Part shown: in pieces, positions 27,471 through 37,000 of the stretch
Position numbering within the stretch: the stretch's first letter is position 1
How the letters are laid out: each line of letters starts with the position of its first letter
Source: Actinacidiphila sp965342175
GTDB lineage: Bacteria > Actinomycetota > Actinomycetes > Streptomycetales > Streptomycetaceae
DNA length: 64,000 nucleotides
Assembly (NCBI RefSeq): GCF_965342175.1
Contig: NZ_CBDRBL010000011.1
Location: forward strand, 1-64,000
Direction: 5' to 3'
Position numbers and translations under genes: made by a program
Notes under the pieces: generated by a model
What the model saw: the letters and a program-made list of their open reading frames with translations, nothing else
What the model was told of the DNA's origin: nothing
Databases searched by the model: none

Positions 27471-27700
27471 ACGACATAACCTTCTCGCCGCTGCCGAGGC
27501 GTATGCAGTCGCCGGGCTGCACTGTCTTGGACGCGAAATGTGCACGCCCGCGAATGAGGTCGGCGAGCACGTCCCGCAGAGCCGGCACGACGGCGAGACC
27601 GCCCACGCCGAGGGCGGTGGTCAGGGGCGTGACCGAGATGCCCAGGGTCTGCTCACGAAGATCGCCGCGGAGGCGGCGACCGCGGAGCGGGACAGCGCCG
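27471..27700 (-). pseudogene. Decayed fragment of an mscS-type channel gene
   Basis: This segment is a damaged copy of the centre of the mscS gene found intact at 42653-43750 (matching about 43147-43430). Translated on the minus strand it reads LGISVTPLTTALGVGGLAV and SKTVQPGDCIRLGSGE, against LGISVTPLITALGVGGLAV and SKTVQPGDYIRLSSGE in the intact gene. Small deletions and substitutions break the frame, and both ends of the gene are missing. It lies just upstream of giant gene 1, in the same orientation as its intact relative. Confidence 0.75.
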
Positions 27701-27989
27701 GCGATGCGGGGGGGCAGTGGGTCGCAGCGGACTTTCGGTTGCGGGCCCGCTGCCGGCACCGGGCCGGCGAGGACACCGGGTTCGCCTCGTGCGGGGACGG
27801 AGGCGCGACGCCCGCGGCACGCCAACGCGCGTCCGGGCTCCCCTCGGCCACCGGGGGCCCAATGCCGGGCCGTGGTCCAGCCTCCTCCCGCACCGTCGGC
27901 ACACGGCCCCCCTGCGCCCGACCCGCTTGACGGGATGTGCGGCACGACCGGTCCGGCGCGGCGCGCTTCGAGCCGGGACGGCGCCCAGG

Positions 27990-28531
27990 TCGGCGCGGTG
28001 CTGTCGGGGCGACCCGGCACGCGCGGGCGCACTCCGCCTCCGCGCTGCTGGGCCTGCCCCGTTCGGACCGCGACGAGCGCCTGCTGCGCCACCGCTCGCT
28101 GGCCGTCCTGCGGGAACTCGGCGCCGCGGACTGGGCCGGCCGACTGCCCGGGGAACCCCCTACGGGGTGGGCAAGCAGGTCGCGCTCGCCCGGGCGCTGG
28201 TCGGCGAGCCGCGGCTGCTGCTGCTCGACGAACCGGCGTCGGGGCTGTCCGAGGACGGCATTGCGCGACCTCGGCGAGGTCATCGCGGGCCTGCGCGAAC
28301 GGATGGCGGTCGTCCTCGTCGAGCACCACATGGACCTCGTCATGCGGGTCTGCGACCGGGTCCTCGTCCTCGACATCGGCAAGGTCATCGCCCACGGCAC
28401 CCCGGACGAGGTGCGCGACGGCCGGCTGGTCACCGAGGCGTACCTCGGCGACGAGGTCGGCGAGGGGATCGCGGCGGCGCCGTCCGGCAGCGCCGCACCG
28501 GCTTCGGATGGCCCCGGGAAGGAGTCCCCCC

Positions 28532-28539
<8 letters not shown>
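27990..28539 (+). pseudogene. Remnant of a LivG-type branched-chain amino acid ABC ATPase
   Basis: The C-terminal half of a LivG-like ATPase is recognisable: VALARALVGEPRLLLLDEPASGL (about 28170-28243), then, after a frameshift near 28260, LRDLGEVIAGLRERMAVVLVEHHMDLVMRVCDRVLVLD and HGTPDEVRDGRLVTEAYLG. Signature and Walker B are split between frames, and the N-terminal half with Walker A is missing. It ends at the start of the livF remnant, the normal livG-livF order, so this is the wreck of a branched-chain amino acid import operon. Confidence 0.75.
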
Positions 28540-28830
<291 letters not shown>

Positions 28831-29015
28831 GTCCTGTGGTGCGAGGAGTTCTCGGTTCCCAGTGCCCGCGGATCGCGGCGGCCAGATCGGCCGGGCCGGC
28901 CTGGTGGGCGTCCAGGCTGGTCACGGCGTAGACGCTCTCGCGCTGGCCGGTGGGCGTGCGGCGGCGGTGGACGCGGATGGCCAGGCGGGCGTGGGGAGAA
29001 CTTGAAGCCGCCCTG
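28831..29015 (-). mobile_element. ISAs1-type IS fragment (transposase C-terminal part)
   Basis: Minus-strand translation gives GQRESVYAVTSLDAHQAGPADLAAAIRGHWE, typical of the C-terminal part of ISAs1-family transposases. After a frameshift come ENSSHH, then the junction with livF. At the other end, 28998-29015 is GAACTTGAAGCCGCCCTG, the exact reverse complement of 32605-32622 at the second IS fragment. The transposase N-terminus is missing, so this is an internally deleted copy. Confidence 0.65.
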
Positions 29016-29135
29016 GCAGACCAGCGGTCGCTCCACGCCCGCAACCGAACAGCCCGCCCCCATCACCGAAGGCAAGCACTCACGAAGTCAGCCGGTGGAT
29101 TCGGGCTCAGTGGACCGGTGACCGGACCGCCTGGC

Positions 29136-29726
29136 TCACGCGCCGATCAAGATGCCGCGGACCGCGGTCAGGAATTCCTCCGACAGCGGGTCTCCGGCCG
29201 TGGCCCGCGCCAGCGTGAGTGCTCCCACCATGGCCGCGACATCGAAGACCGCGCGGCGCCTGATGGCTTCGCCGTCACCGTCGGGCACGTCCATGGCCCG
29301 TTCGAACTCCACAAGGAAACGCTTCACGCCCTCGACGTACGACCGCCGCAACGCGCTGTCCGCGGCGGCCCGGGTGGCGTCGGTGGCGAAGGCGGTGCCG
29401 GCGCATCCGGTTCCGGGCGAGTCGCGGTGCTCGGCCGTCAGGTACTCGTCCAGCAGCCCGGCTCGCCGGCCGGAGACGTCCGTGGTCTCCTCAACGGCCT
29501 GGTTCAGCAGGGACAGCAGGCCGTCGAACGACTCCGCGACGGCGAGACCCGTCAGCTCCTCCTTCGACGCGAACTGCTTGTAGAAGCCGCCGTGGGTCAG
29601 TCCGGCCGCCGACATGACCTCCTGAACGCTGACCGCGGAGCTCCCGCGTTCACGGAACAGCCTGGCGGCCGCGGTCACCACCTCGTCGCGGTGCTTCGCC
29701 GCCTCGGCACGTGTCGCCTTGGCCAT
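29136..29726 (-). CDS. TetR-family repressor, divergent from an SDR gene
   Basis: This gene encodes 196 residues with GGAGGA directly before the ATG. The helix-turn-helix lies at about residues 28-58 (VSVQEVMSAAGLTHGGFYKQFASKEEL), the typical TetR N-terminus. The GGFYKQFASKEEL version is common in regulators of reductases and efflux pumps responding to electrophiles. The C-terminal domain contains two cysteines or nearby polar residues around GTGCAG, which may sense ligands. It shares a 123-base spacer with the divergent SDR gene, which carries a TTGACA promoter and an inverted repeat, so repression of that SDR (and perhaps the MFS gene behind it) is likely. Confidence 0.88.
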   Translation of the reverse strand: MAKATRAEAAKHRDEVVTAAARLFRERGSSAVSVQEVMSAAGLTHGGFYKQFASKEELTGLAVAESFDGLLSLLNQAVEETTDVSGRRAGLLDEYLTAEHRDSPGTGCAGTAFATDATRAAADSALRRSYVEGVKRFLVEFERAMDVPDGDGEAIRRRAVFDVAAMVGALTLARATAGDPLSEEFLTAVRGILIGA

Positions 29727-29782
29727 GTCCTCCTCCTTCGCCCGAAGCGGATGATCACCGCCTAATTTAAATGGTAACCCTC

Positions 29783-29818
29783 ATCTAAGTTGACATCCCG
29801 CCGAACCTCTTAGATTAT
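29783..29818 (+). promoter_or_regulatory. SDR promoter with inverted-repeat operator
   Basis: TTGACA (29790-29795) and GATTAT (29813-29818) are spaced 17 bases, a housekeeping-type promoter for the SDR gene. It is bracketed by the inverted repeat ATCTAAG (29783-29789) and CTTAGAT (29809-29815), a likely operator for the divergent TetR protein. Confidence 0.55.
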
Positions 29819-29849
29819 GGAAGACATCCAACTTTGAAAGGAAGCCCCC

Positions 29850-30578
29850 GTGAAACTCGAAGACTCCGTGGTCGTGGTGACAGGCGGAAACCGCGGCTTC
29901 GGCCAGCACCTCGTGTCGCAGCTCATCGAACGTGGCGCCAAGGTGTACGCTGCAGCCCGCAGGCCGGAAACGGTCCAGACGCCCGGAGCCATCCCGCTCC
30001 AGCTGGACATCACCGACCCCGAGTCGGTGGCGGCTGCGGCCAAGACGGCATCCGACGCCACCCTGCTGATCAACAACGCCGGAACCCACAGCCGCGCCCA
30101 CCTGATGGACGGCGACTTCGAGAGCATCCGTCACGAGATGGAGGTCTCCTACTTCGGGACCCTCAACGTCACCCGCCACTTCGCCCCGGTCATCGAGGGC
30201 AACGGCGGCGGCGCGATCCTGAACGTCTGCTCCCAGCTCTCCTGGATCCACTGGCCGGACTACGGCGCCTACAACGGCGCGAAGGCCGCGGAATGGGCCA
30301 TGACCAACGTGTTGCGGCAGGAGCTGGCCCCGCGCGGAATCCTGGTCTCGGGCCTCTACGTCGGATACATGGACACCGAGATGGTGTCCTACGCCCCGGC
30401 CGTCCTGAAGAACGACCCGGCCGCGATCGCTACGCTCACCCTCGACGCGCTCGCGGCCGACGAGCCGGAGATCGTCGCGGACGACATGACCAAGCTGATC
30501 AAGCAGAACCTGCCGGCGGCGCCCGGCGAGCTCAACGGCAAGGTCGTCGAGATCCTGACCGGGATCCTGAGCGCCTGA
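29850..30578 (+). CDS. SDR-family oxidoreductase
   Basis: This gene encodes 242 residues from a GTG with GAAAGGAAG upstream. It has the classical short-chain dehydrogenase motifs: TGGNRGFG (residues 11-18), LLINNAG (about 71-77), a catalytic Ser in NVCSQLS, and YNGAK. The basic pair AARRPE after the second strand suggests NADP(H). Substrate cannot be told. Position between TetR and a DHA2 exporter suggests a TetR-controlled detoxification pair. The last codons run into a short tandem repeat, and a strong terminator follows, so the MFS gene probably has its own promoter. Confidence 0.87.
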   Translation: MKLEDSVVVVTGGNRGFGQHLVSQLIERGAKVYAAARRPETVQTPGAIPLQLDITDPESVAAAAKTASDATLLINNAGTHSRAHLMDGDFESIRHEMEVSYFGTLNVTRHFAPVIEGNGGGAILNVCSQLSWIHWPDYGAYNGAKAAEWAMTNVLRQELAPRGILVSGLYVGYMDTEMVSYAPAVLKNDPAAIATLTLDALAADEPEIVADDMTKLIKQNLPAAPGELNGKVVEILTGILSA

Positions 30579-30596
30579 GCGCCTGAGCGCCTGAGC
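30567..30596 (+). repeat. Short tandem repeat spanning the SDR stop codon
   Basis: CTGAGCGC is repeated three times and followed by CTGAGC. Each unit carries a TGA, so the repeat supplies stop codons in several frames at the end of the SDR gene. It probably reflects slippage. Confidence 0.8.
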
Positions 30597-30604
30597 CCAC
30601 AGTC

Positions 30605-30636
30605 CGTGGTGGCACGTTCGGGAGCGTGCCACCACG
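30605..30636 (+). terminator. Terminator after the SDR gene
   Basis: A 12-bp perfect stem, CGTGGTGGCACG (30605-30616) and CGTGCCACCACG (30625-30636), closes on an 8-base loop, 27 bases past the SDR stop. There is no clear gene between it and the MFS start at 30886. Confidence 0.75.
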
Positions 30637-30885
30637 ATCCTCGGCAGAATTACAGCGGCGTGCACCGCCCTCCTATCGTCATGCACCTGGCAATGAGTGC
30701 ACTCGACGGCGGATGCCGCCATCACCGCGGCCCGCCCCTGGACGCAGCGACACGATGCCGCGCGATTGCCGCTTGACGGCCCTGTCGAGTCAACAGGAGT
30801 GCATGCCCACGGGCTCGGACCCGGCGGTGCACCGCCTGACGTGACCTCCAGCAGATTCACCATACGCATCTAGGTCGTTGAGCAA

Positions 30886-32334
30886 ATGAACACGAACGAA
30901 CGTTGGACCCCCCGCGTCTGGGGGACGCTGATTGTCCTCTGCGCCGCACTCTTCATGGACGGCCTCGACCTGTCGATGGTGGGAGTCACCCTTCCCTCCA
31001 TCGGCCACGATCTGGGCATGTCGACCTCCGCGCTCCAGTGGGTGGTTAGTGGATACGTCCTCGGCTACGGCGGACTCCTGCTGCTGGGCGGCCGGGCCGC
31101 CGATCTCATGGGGCGCAGGGAAGTGTTCCTGGTGGCGCTGGGAGTATTCGCGGCCGCCTCACTCTTCGGTGGCCTCGTGGACAGCGGAGGTCTCGTTATC
31201 GCCTCCCGCTTCATCAAGGGCGCCAGCGCGGCGTTCACCGCTCCCGCCGCACTGTCCCTGATCGTTACCACCTTCCCCGAGGGCCCGCAGCGGAACAAGG
31301 CCCTCGGCATTTTCTCCGCGACCGCGGCGAGCGGATTCTCGCTCGGCCTCGTCATCAGCGGGCTGCTGACCGAAATCGGCTGGCGCTGGGCGTTCTTGCT
31401 GCCCTTCCCCATCGCCACCATCGCGTTGTTCGCGGGTATACGGCTCATCCCGCACCAGCCCGCCCCGCCGCGGGCCGAGCGCCGCTATGACAGCGCCGGG
31501 GCCATCGTGGGCACCGGCTCGCTCTCCCTGCTCGTCTACACCGTGACCCAGGCTGCCGACGCCGGCTGGGGCAGCGCGAGGACCATCGGGTCACTCGCCG
31601 GTGTCGTCGTCATGGCCGTGGCCTTCCTGATCATCGAGTCCCGCTCGGCCGCTCCGCTGGTCAGGCTCGGCATCTTCACGAACGGCAATGTCAGCAGAGC
31701 GAATATCGGGGCCCTGCTCTTCTTCGGCGCCTACACCGGCTTCCAGTTCGTGCTGACGCTCTATCTGCAGGACCTGCTGGGCTGGTCCGCCCTCACGGTG
31801 GCCATGGCACTGCTCCCTAGCTCACTGATGGTCATCCTGGGATCCACCCAGATGCCCCGGCTGTTCGCGCGGTTCGGCCCGGCCAAGATCATGGCCGGCG
31901 GATTCATCGCCTACGTGGCCGGCTACGCGCTGCTCCTGAGGATCGGGCTGCAGACCTCCTATGCGCCGGTCCTCCTGCCGTCCGTCGTACTCGTCGGGAT
32001 CGGATTCGTCCTCTGCTTCTCGTCGAGCACGGTTGCCGGCACCATGAACGTCCGCGACGAGGAACAAGGCCTCGCCTCGGGCCTGGTCCAGACGTCCCTC
32101 CAGATCGGCGGCGCGATCGTGCTCGCCGTTGTCACCGCGGTCGTCACCTCGGGAAGCCACGGTGCGGCCGATGCACATGGTCAACTGGAGGGTTACCGCA
32201 CCGGGATCGCGGTGGTCGTGGGCGTCGCCCTACTCGGATTCGTCATCAGCCTGTTCGGTGTGATCACGGAACAACGCAGCCGGATCGCACCCCACCCCGA
32301 GTCCGCGGACGCGGCCTCGCTCCCGGTCGGCTGA
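30886..32334 (+). CDS. DHA2-family MFS exporter
   Basis: This gene encodes 482 residues with about 14 membrane helices, the drug:H+ antiporter-2 pattern. Motif A is seen as GGRAADLMGRREVF (about residues 67-80), and helix 5 has the motif C-like GFSLGLVISGLL. The start ATG has only a weak ribosome binding site. It probably exports a toxic or signalling compound. The 250-base leader contains CATCTAGG (30867-30874), close to the ATCTAAG half-sites in front of the SDR gene, hinting at shared TetR control. A 17-bp-stem terminator lies 200 bases downstream. Confidence 0.88.
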   Translation: MNTNERWTPRVWGTLIVLCAALFMDGLDLSMVGVTLPSIGHDLGMSTSALQWVVSGYVLGYGGLLLLGGRAADLMGRREVFLVALGVFAAASLFGGLVDSGGLVIASRFIKGASAAFTAPAALSLIVTTFPEGPQRNKALGIFSATAASGFSLGLVISGLLTEIGWRWAFLLPFPIATIALFAGIRLIPHQPAPPRAERRYDSAGAIVGTGSLSLLVYTVTQAADAGWGSARTIGSLAGVVVMAVAFLIIESRSAAPLVRLGIFTNGNVSRANIGALLFFGAYTGFQFVLTLYLQDLLGWSALTVAMALLPSSLMVILGSTQMPRLFARFGPAKIMAGGFIAYVAGYALLLRIGLQTSYAPVLLPSVVLVGIGFVLCFSSSTVAGTMNVRDEEQGLASGLVQTSLQIGGAIVLAVVTAVVTSGSHGAADAHGQLEGYRTGIAVVVGVALLGFVISLFGVITEQRSRIAPHPESADAASLPVG

Positions 32335-32604
32335 TTTCCCGCTCGCGGGGCACGCATCCCCGACCGAGCGCATGCGCCGGGTGGCGCCGCCCTGGTCGAC
32401 GCGGTTCTGTTCGCTTCGGCTTGCGGGAGTCACCACAGCGCACCGATGCTCCTGCTTCTGCTCGGTGCCCCCGATGTCGTCGTGGGCGATCACGGGCTGG
32501 GAACCGGGCGGCTCGGGCGTGCCAGACGGAGAATGTCGAAGGGCCCCACCGCGACCGGTGGGGCCCTTCGACAACGTGCCCGGTGAGGCACTGGCGGAGG
32601 ATAT
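32335..32604. other. Gap after the MFS gene holding a strong terminator (32535-32572)
   Basis: No gene is supported. The perfect 17-bp stem GTCGAAGGGCCCCACCG (32535-32551) with its complement at 32556-32572 and a 4-base loop is a strong terminator, most likely for the MFS gene. It lies just before the IS end at 32605. Confidence 0.75.
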
Positions 32605-33237
32605 CAGGGCGGCTTCAAGTTCCGCGCTCGCGGTAGTTGTTGCGTGAGGGGTAGACAGCAGTGCAGGCACGAGCTTGGTGATCATTGTGGTGTCTTACGC
32701 CCGATGATCATGAGGTGGCCCGTGCCTGCCGCTGTATCTTCTCCGATCCCTGCCGTGCCGGGGAAGCTGGGTCCGCTGAACGTCGGCCAGGTCGCCGACC
32801 TGCGTCCCTACTTCGACTCGATCCCCGACCCGCGCTCGCGGCGGGGCCGGCGGTACTCGCTGACGTCGATCCTGCTGGTGTGTGCCTGCGCGGTTGTCTC
32901 GGGTGCCAAGAGCATCGACGAGCTCGCCGAATGGGGTGCGAGGGCCTCGGGCAGGCTGCTGGCGGCCCTGGGTATCCGCCGTCATCTGCTCGGGTGGCGG
33001 CGCACCCCCTCGCCCGTGACGATCGGGCGCGTGCTGGGCGCCGTGGACGGTGATGCCCTGGACCGGGCGGTGGGCGCCTACCTGACCGACCGGCACCACG
33101 CCGCCACCGGCGCCGCGACCAAGGCCACGGGGCAGCCGACGGCGCCCGCACCCGGGCGGCTGCGCGTCCTCGCCCTCGACGGCAAAACACTCCCGATCCT
33201 GGGCATCACCACTGACACGGACACCTACGGAACTTGA
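32605..33237 (+). mobile_element. Truncated ISAs1-family IS with transposase N-terminus
   Basis: The element begins with CAGGGCGGCTTCAAGTTC (32605-32622), the exact reverse complement of 28998-29015. A transposase frame starts at ATG 32704 (or 32710) and runs to 33237. It contains the N-terminal ISAs1 domain (LRPYFDSIPDPRSRRGRRYSL, SIDELAEWG, RRTPSPVTIGRVL) and reaches LRVLALDGKTL, the first catalytic Asp region. The sequence then diverges after about 33187 and stops, so the rest of the DDE domain is gone. It cannot encode an active transposase. GCAGGCACG / CGTGCCTGC around 32660-32730 forms a palindrome over the start region. Confidence 0.75.
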
Positions 33238-34004
33238 TCAAGCCCTGGGGGCCGCCGAGAAATAAGTCGTGTGGAGAAGCTCTTGACGGCGCAGCTCAGA
33301 CTGGGTGTTCACCGAGGAGTTATTTTTCGGCAGCTCCCTGGCCGGATGCCCCTGCCGACGGCATCCCGGCGTCCTGAACACCCAGGGTGCGATGCCGGGT
33401 GCCGCCCCTGGTGTGGTGGCACTCGGCGCCGCGCGGCCGCGAGAGGGGACGGGCGGGCCCGATGGCGAGTAGCCCGCCATATCGAACTCTCCAAACTCCG
33501 CTTGCAGGATGGGCTGTTGGGGCCGATACCGGTCCCGACACCCCGCCGGGCGCCGAGCCACGGGGAACCGTAATGCATGGCATAACCGGCCCACGGTCGC
33601 GGGCAACTCCTCCCCCGTGCATTCGGCCGGCGCTTCCCCACATGATCACCCCCATCCGGACGAAAGGACCCTGCGGAGACATCGCCTTATGGCAGACGAC
33701 GCCATCACCTCGCGGATGTCATGAGATCTTCCCCCTAGCACACCGGTCTCCGTCGCCGGCGTCCGACGGTGACAGCGCAGGCCGCACACGGTCTGTGCCT
33801 GTCTAGCCGGATAGCGAGCGAGTTGGGGTCGAAAGTGCGGAAATTCCGTTCACAATACAGCAGTCCACCGTCCTTACACCTTCCGTCAATTCGATTTCAA
33901 CCCGTTGACTTCCTCTCGGGACCGGTGCTTCGCTGTGCGGCGCGCACCCCAAGCCCACCGTGATATCCACGCGCCGGCGCGGGGTGAACGAGTGAGAGGA
34001 AACC
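33238..34004. other. 767-base gap with short inverted-repeat elements
   Basis: No protein gene is supported. Two structures stand out. At 33251-33265 GCCGCCGAGAAATAA faces TTATTTTTCGGCAGC at 33320-33334 (13 of 15 positions pair), delimiting 84 bases like a miniature element or IS ends. CTGGGTGTTCA (33301-33311) is repeated exactly in reverse at 33375-33385. The last 200 bases are less GC-rich and presumably hold the promoter of the subtilase gene at 34005. Confidence 0.5.
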
Positions 34005-37000
34005 GTGAAATTCACGTCCAAGAGACCTGCCGTCGGCACGGTCTTGGGAATCAGCATGCTGCTGGTCGCCGCCACCCCGTCGGCGTCCCTTGCACTTTCC
34101 GGCCCCACCGCAACGGCGTCGTCACCCGCGCCGTTCCCCGCCTCGGCGTCGGTCCCGGCCTTCCCCGCGGACTCCACGTCCACGGGTGCCGCGGCCGCCA
34201 CCGGCGGACAGCGGTGGATCCCGCTGGTCACCGGCGACCGGATAGCGGTGAACGCGAAGGGCGAGATCGTCGGCGCGCGTCCCGCCAAGGGCCGGGAGGG
34301 CATCCCCATCCGGGTGGAGTCCCGTGACGGCCACACCTACGCCCTGCCCGACGACGCCCGGGACCTGGTCCGCAGCGGCCGGGTGGACCGGCGTCTGTTC
34401 GACATCACCACGCTGAGCTCGCCGGCCTACGCCGACCGCCGCGACCTGCGGCTCATCGTGATGTACGACGCGGCCCGTCCGGCGGCCAGGACGGCCCTGC
34501 GCACCGCCGGCGGAGCCGAGGTCCGGCGCACGCTGCCGAGCGTCAACGCCGACGCCGTCGCCGCATCCGCCGACGGCACCGCGGAGCTGTGGTCCGCGGT
34601 CACCGAAGGTTCCGCCGACGCCGGGAAGCGCACCGTCGCACCTGGTATCGCCTCGGTGTGGCTGGACAGCGTCGTCCAGGCGAGCCTGGACCGGAGCGTC
34701 CCCCAGATCGGCGCTCCCGAGGCGTGGGCCGCGGGCTTCGACGGCACCCGTACGCGCATCGCCGTCCTCGACTCGGGCGTCGACACCACCCACCCGGATC
34801 TGGCCGGGCAGGTCGTCGCCGAGAAGAACTTCTCCGACGCGCCGGACACGGGGGACCACTACGGTCACGGCACGCACGTCGCGTCGATCACGGCCGGCAC
34901 CGGCGCCAAGTCCGGCGGCGTCTACAAGGGGGTGGCGCCAGGAGCCCGCCTGCTCAACGGCAAGGTCCTCGGCGACAGCGGCAGCGGCAGCATGTCGCAG
35001 ATCATCGCGGGCATGGAGTGGGCCGTCGCCGAGAAGGCGGACGTCGTCAACCTCAGCCTCGGCGGCTACGACTCGCCGGAGGTCGATCCGGCCGAGGCGG
35101 CCGTCAACAGGCTGTCGGCCGAGAGCGGGGCGCTGTTCGTCATCGCGGCGGGCAACAACGGCGAGCAGGGAGCCGGAACGGTGGGCTCGCCGGGCAGCGC
35201 CGACGCCGCCCTCACCGTCGGCGCGGTCGACAAGCAGGACAAGCTGGCCCCGTTCTCCAGCACCGGCCCTCGCGCCGGTGACGGCGGCATCAAGCCGGAC
35301 CTGACCGCGCCCGGTGTGGCCATCGGGGCCGCAGCCGCGCACGACAGCTACCTGGCCAGTGTCGCCCCCTCCGTCGCTGACGGCTACATCGCCCTCAACG
35401 GCACCTCCATGGCCACCCCGCACGTCGCCGGCGCCGCCGCGATCCTCGCCCAGCAGCACCCCGACTGGACCGGCGACGACATCAAGGACGCGCTGGTCTC
35501 CTCGACGACGCCCGGCGGATACACCGCCTTCGAGCAAGGCTCGGGCCGGGTCGACCTGCGCAAGGCGATCAAGCAGACCGTCGTCGCCCGCGAAACCTCC
35601 CTCAACTACGGTGTCGCGCAGTGGCCGCACACCGACGACCAGCCGGTCACCAAGGACCTCACCTACCGCAACTCCGGCGACGCCCCGGTCACCCTGAAGC
35701 TGACCGTGGACGCCACCGGACCGGACGGAAACCCCGCCCCCGGCGGGATGTTCACCGCTGACGAGCAGGTCACCGTCCCGGCGCACGGCGAGGCGACCGT
35801 CAAGGTCACCGCCGACACCCGCCTCGGCGGCGACACCACCGGCGCCTTCACCGGACGGGTCACGGCCACCGGCGACGGGCAGACGGTGGGCACCGCACTG
35901 GCCGTGGAGCGCGAGTCCGAGAAGTACACCGTCACGGTCAAGGCCCTCGACCGCATGGGCAAGCCGGCGCCGGCTCCCGCCTGGGACGCCCAGCTGCAGA
36001 GTCTGACGGGACCCTCCAGGGGCTCCAACATCGCGCTGGCCGGCGACACGCACTCGGTGCGCGTCCCCAAGGGCCGGTACTTCCTCAACAGCATGGTCCG
36101 GGTCGATCCGGAGGGCTCCTACGACAAGGGCGGTGACTGGTTCAACCAGCCCAACCTCGTCGTCGACAAGGACACCACGGTGACGGTGGACGCGCGCACC
36201 GCCAAGGCGCTCGACATCACCGTCCCCGACCGCTCCGCCCAGCCCGTCCTCGGCTACTTCAGCGCGGGCATCGAGATGCCCGACGGATTCGGCACCCGTT
36301 ACGGGGTCTTCACCAACTCCCTCGCGCAGTACCGCACCGGCCACCTCGGCCCCAAGGCCGCCGCGGGCGACCTGCTGACCCAGCAGCTCATGACCACCTT
36401 CTCCACCGGCACGGGCGGGCACGACGAGTACCACCTGGTGTACCAGCCGACCGGCGACCGCTACCTCACCGGCTTCACCCACCACGCCAAGGCCCGGGAG
36501 TTCGCCGAGGTGACGACGAAGCTCGGAGCGCCCGCAAAGGGCAAGTTCGGGTTCGTCACACCGGTCACCGAGGGCGGCGCCGGCCTCGGCACCGTGCACG
36601 CCCTGCCCTACACCGGCACCCTGCACCTGTTCTCGGGGAACCCCTCGTGGCAGCTGGGCTTCATGCAGACCGACGCGAACGACTCCTACGAGTCCTCTTA
36701 CGACGCGCTGCCGCGGACGTTCAAGCCCGGGCGCTCCTACGAGCACGTCTTCAACGTCGGTGTCTTCGGGCCGGATCTACCGGAGGACGCCGGACTCGTC
36801 GGATTCATCCGGGCCGACGAGGCGATCGACGGTCGGCTGCCGCTCTTCTCGGACAGCGAGGGGAACACCAGCGACAACAACGCACCGGTCGAGAGCGCGC
36901 GGACGTCCCTCTACCGCAACGGTGAGCTGGTCAGCACCAGCATCTACCCGATGGACGTCTTCTACATCGCGGAGAACGAGCGGGCCGACTACCGGGTCAC

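Noticed and set aside
30637..30885. Possible small gene between the SDR terminator and MFS start
   Set aside because: Short open frames exist, but none has a ribosome binding site or recognisable pattern.
34122..36746. 874-codon minus-strand frame over the first subtilase
   Set aside because: Antisense shadow; the plus strand has clear S8 motifs in the right order.
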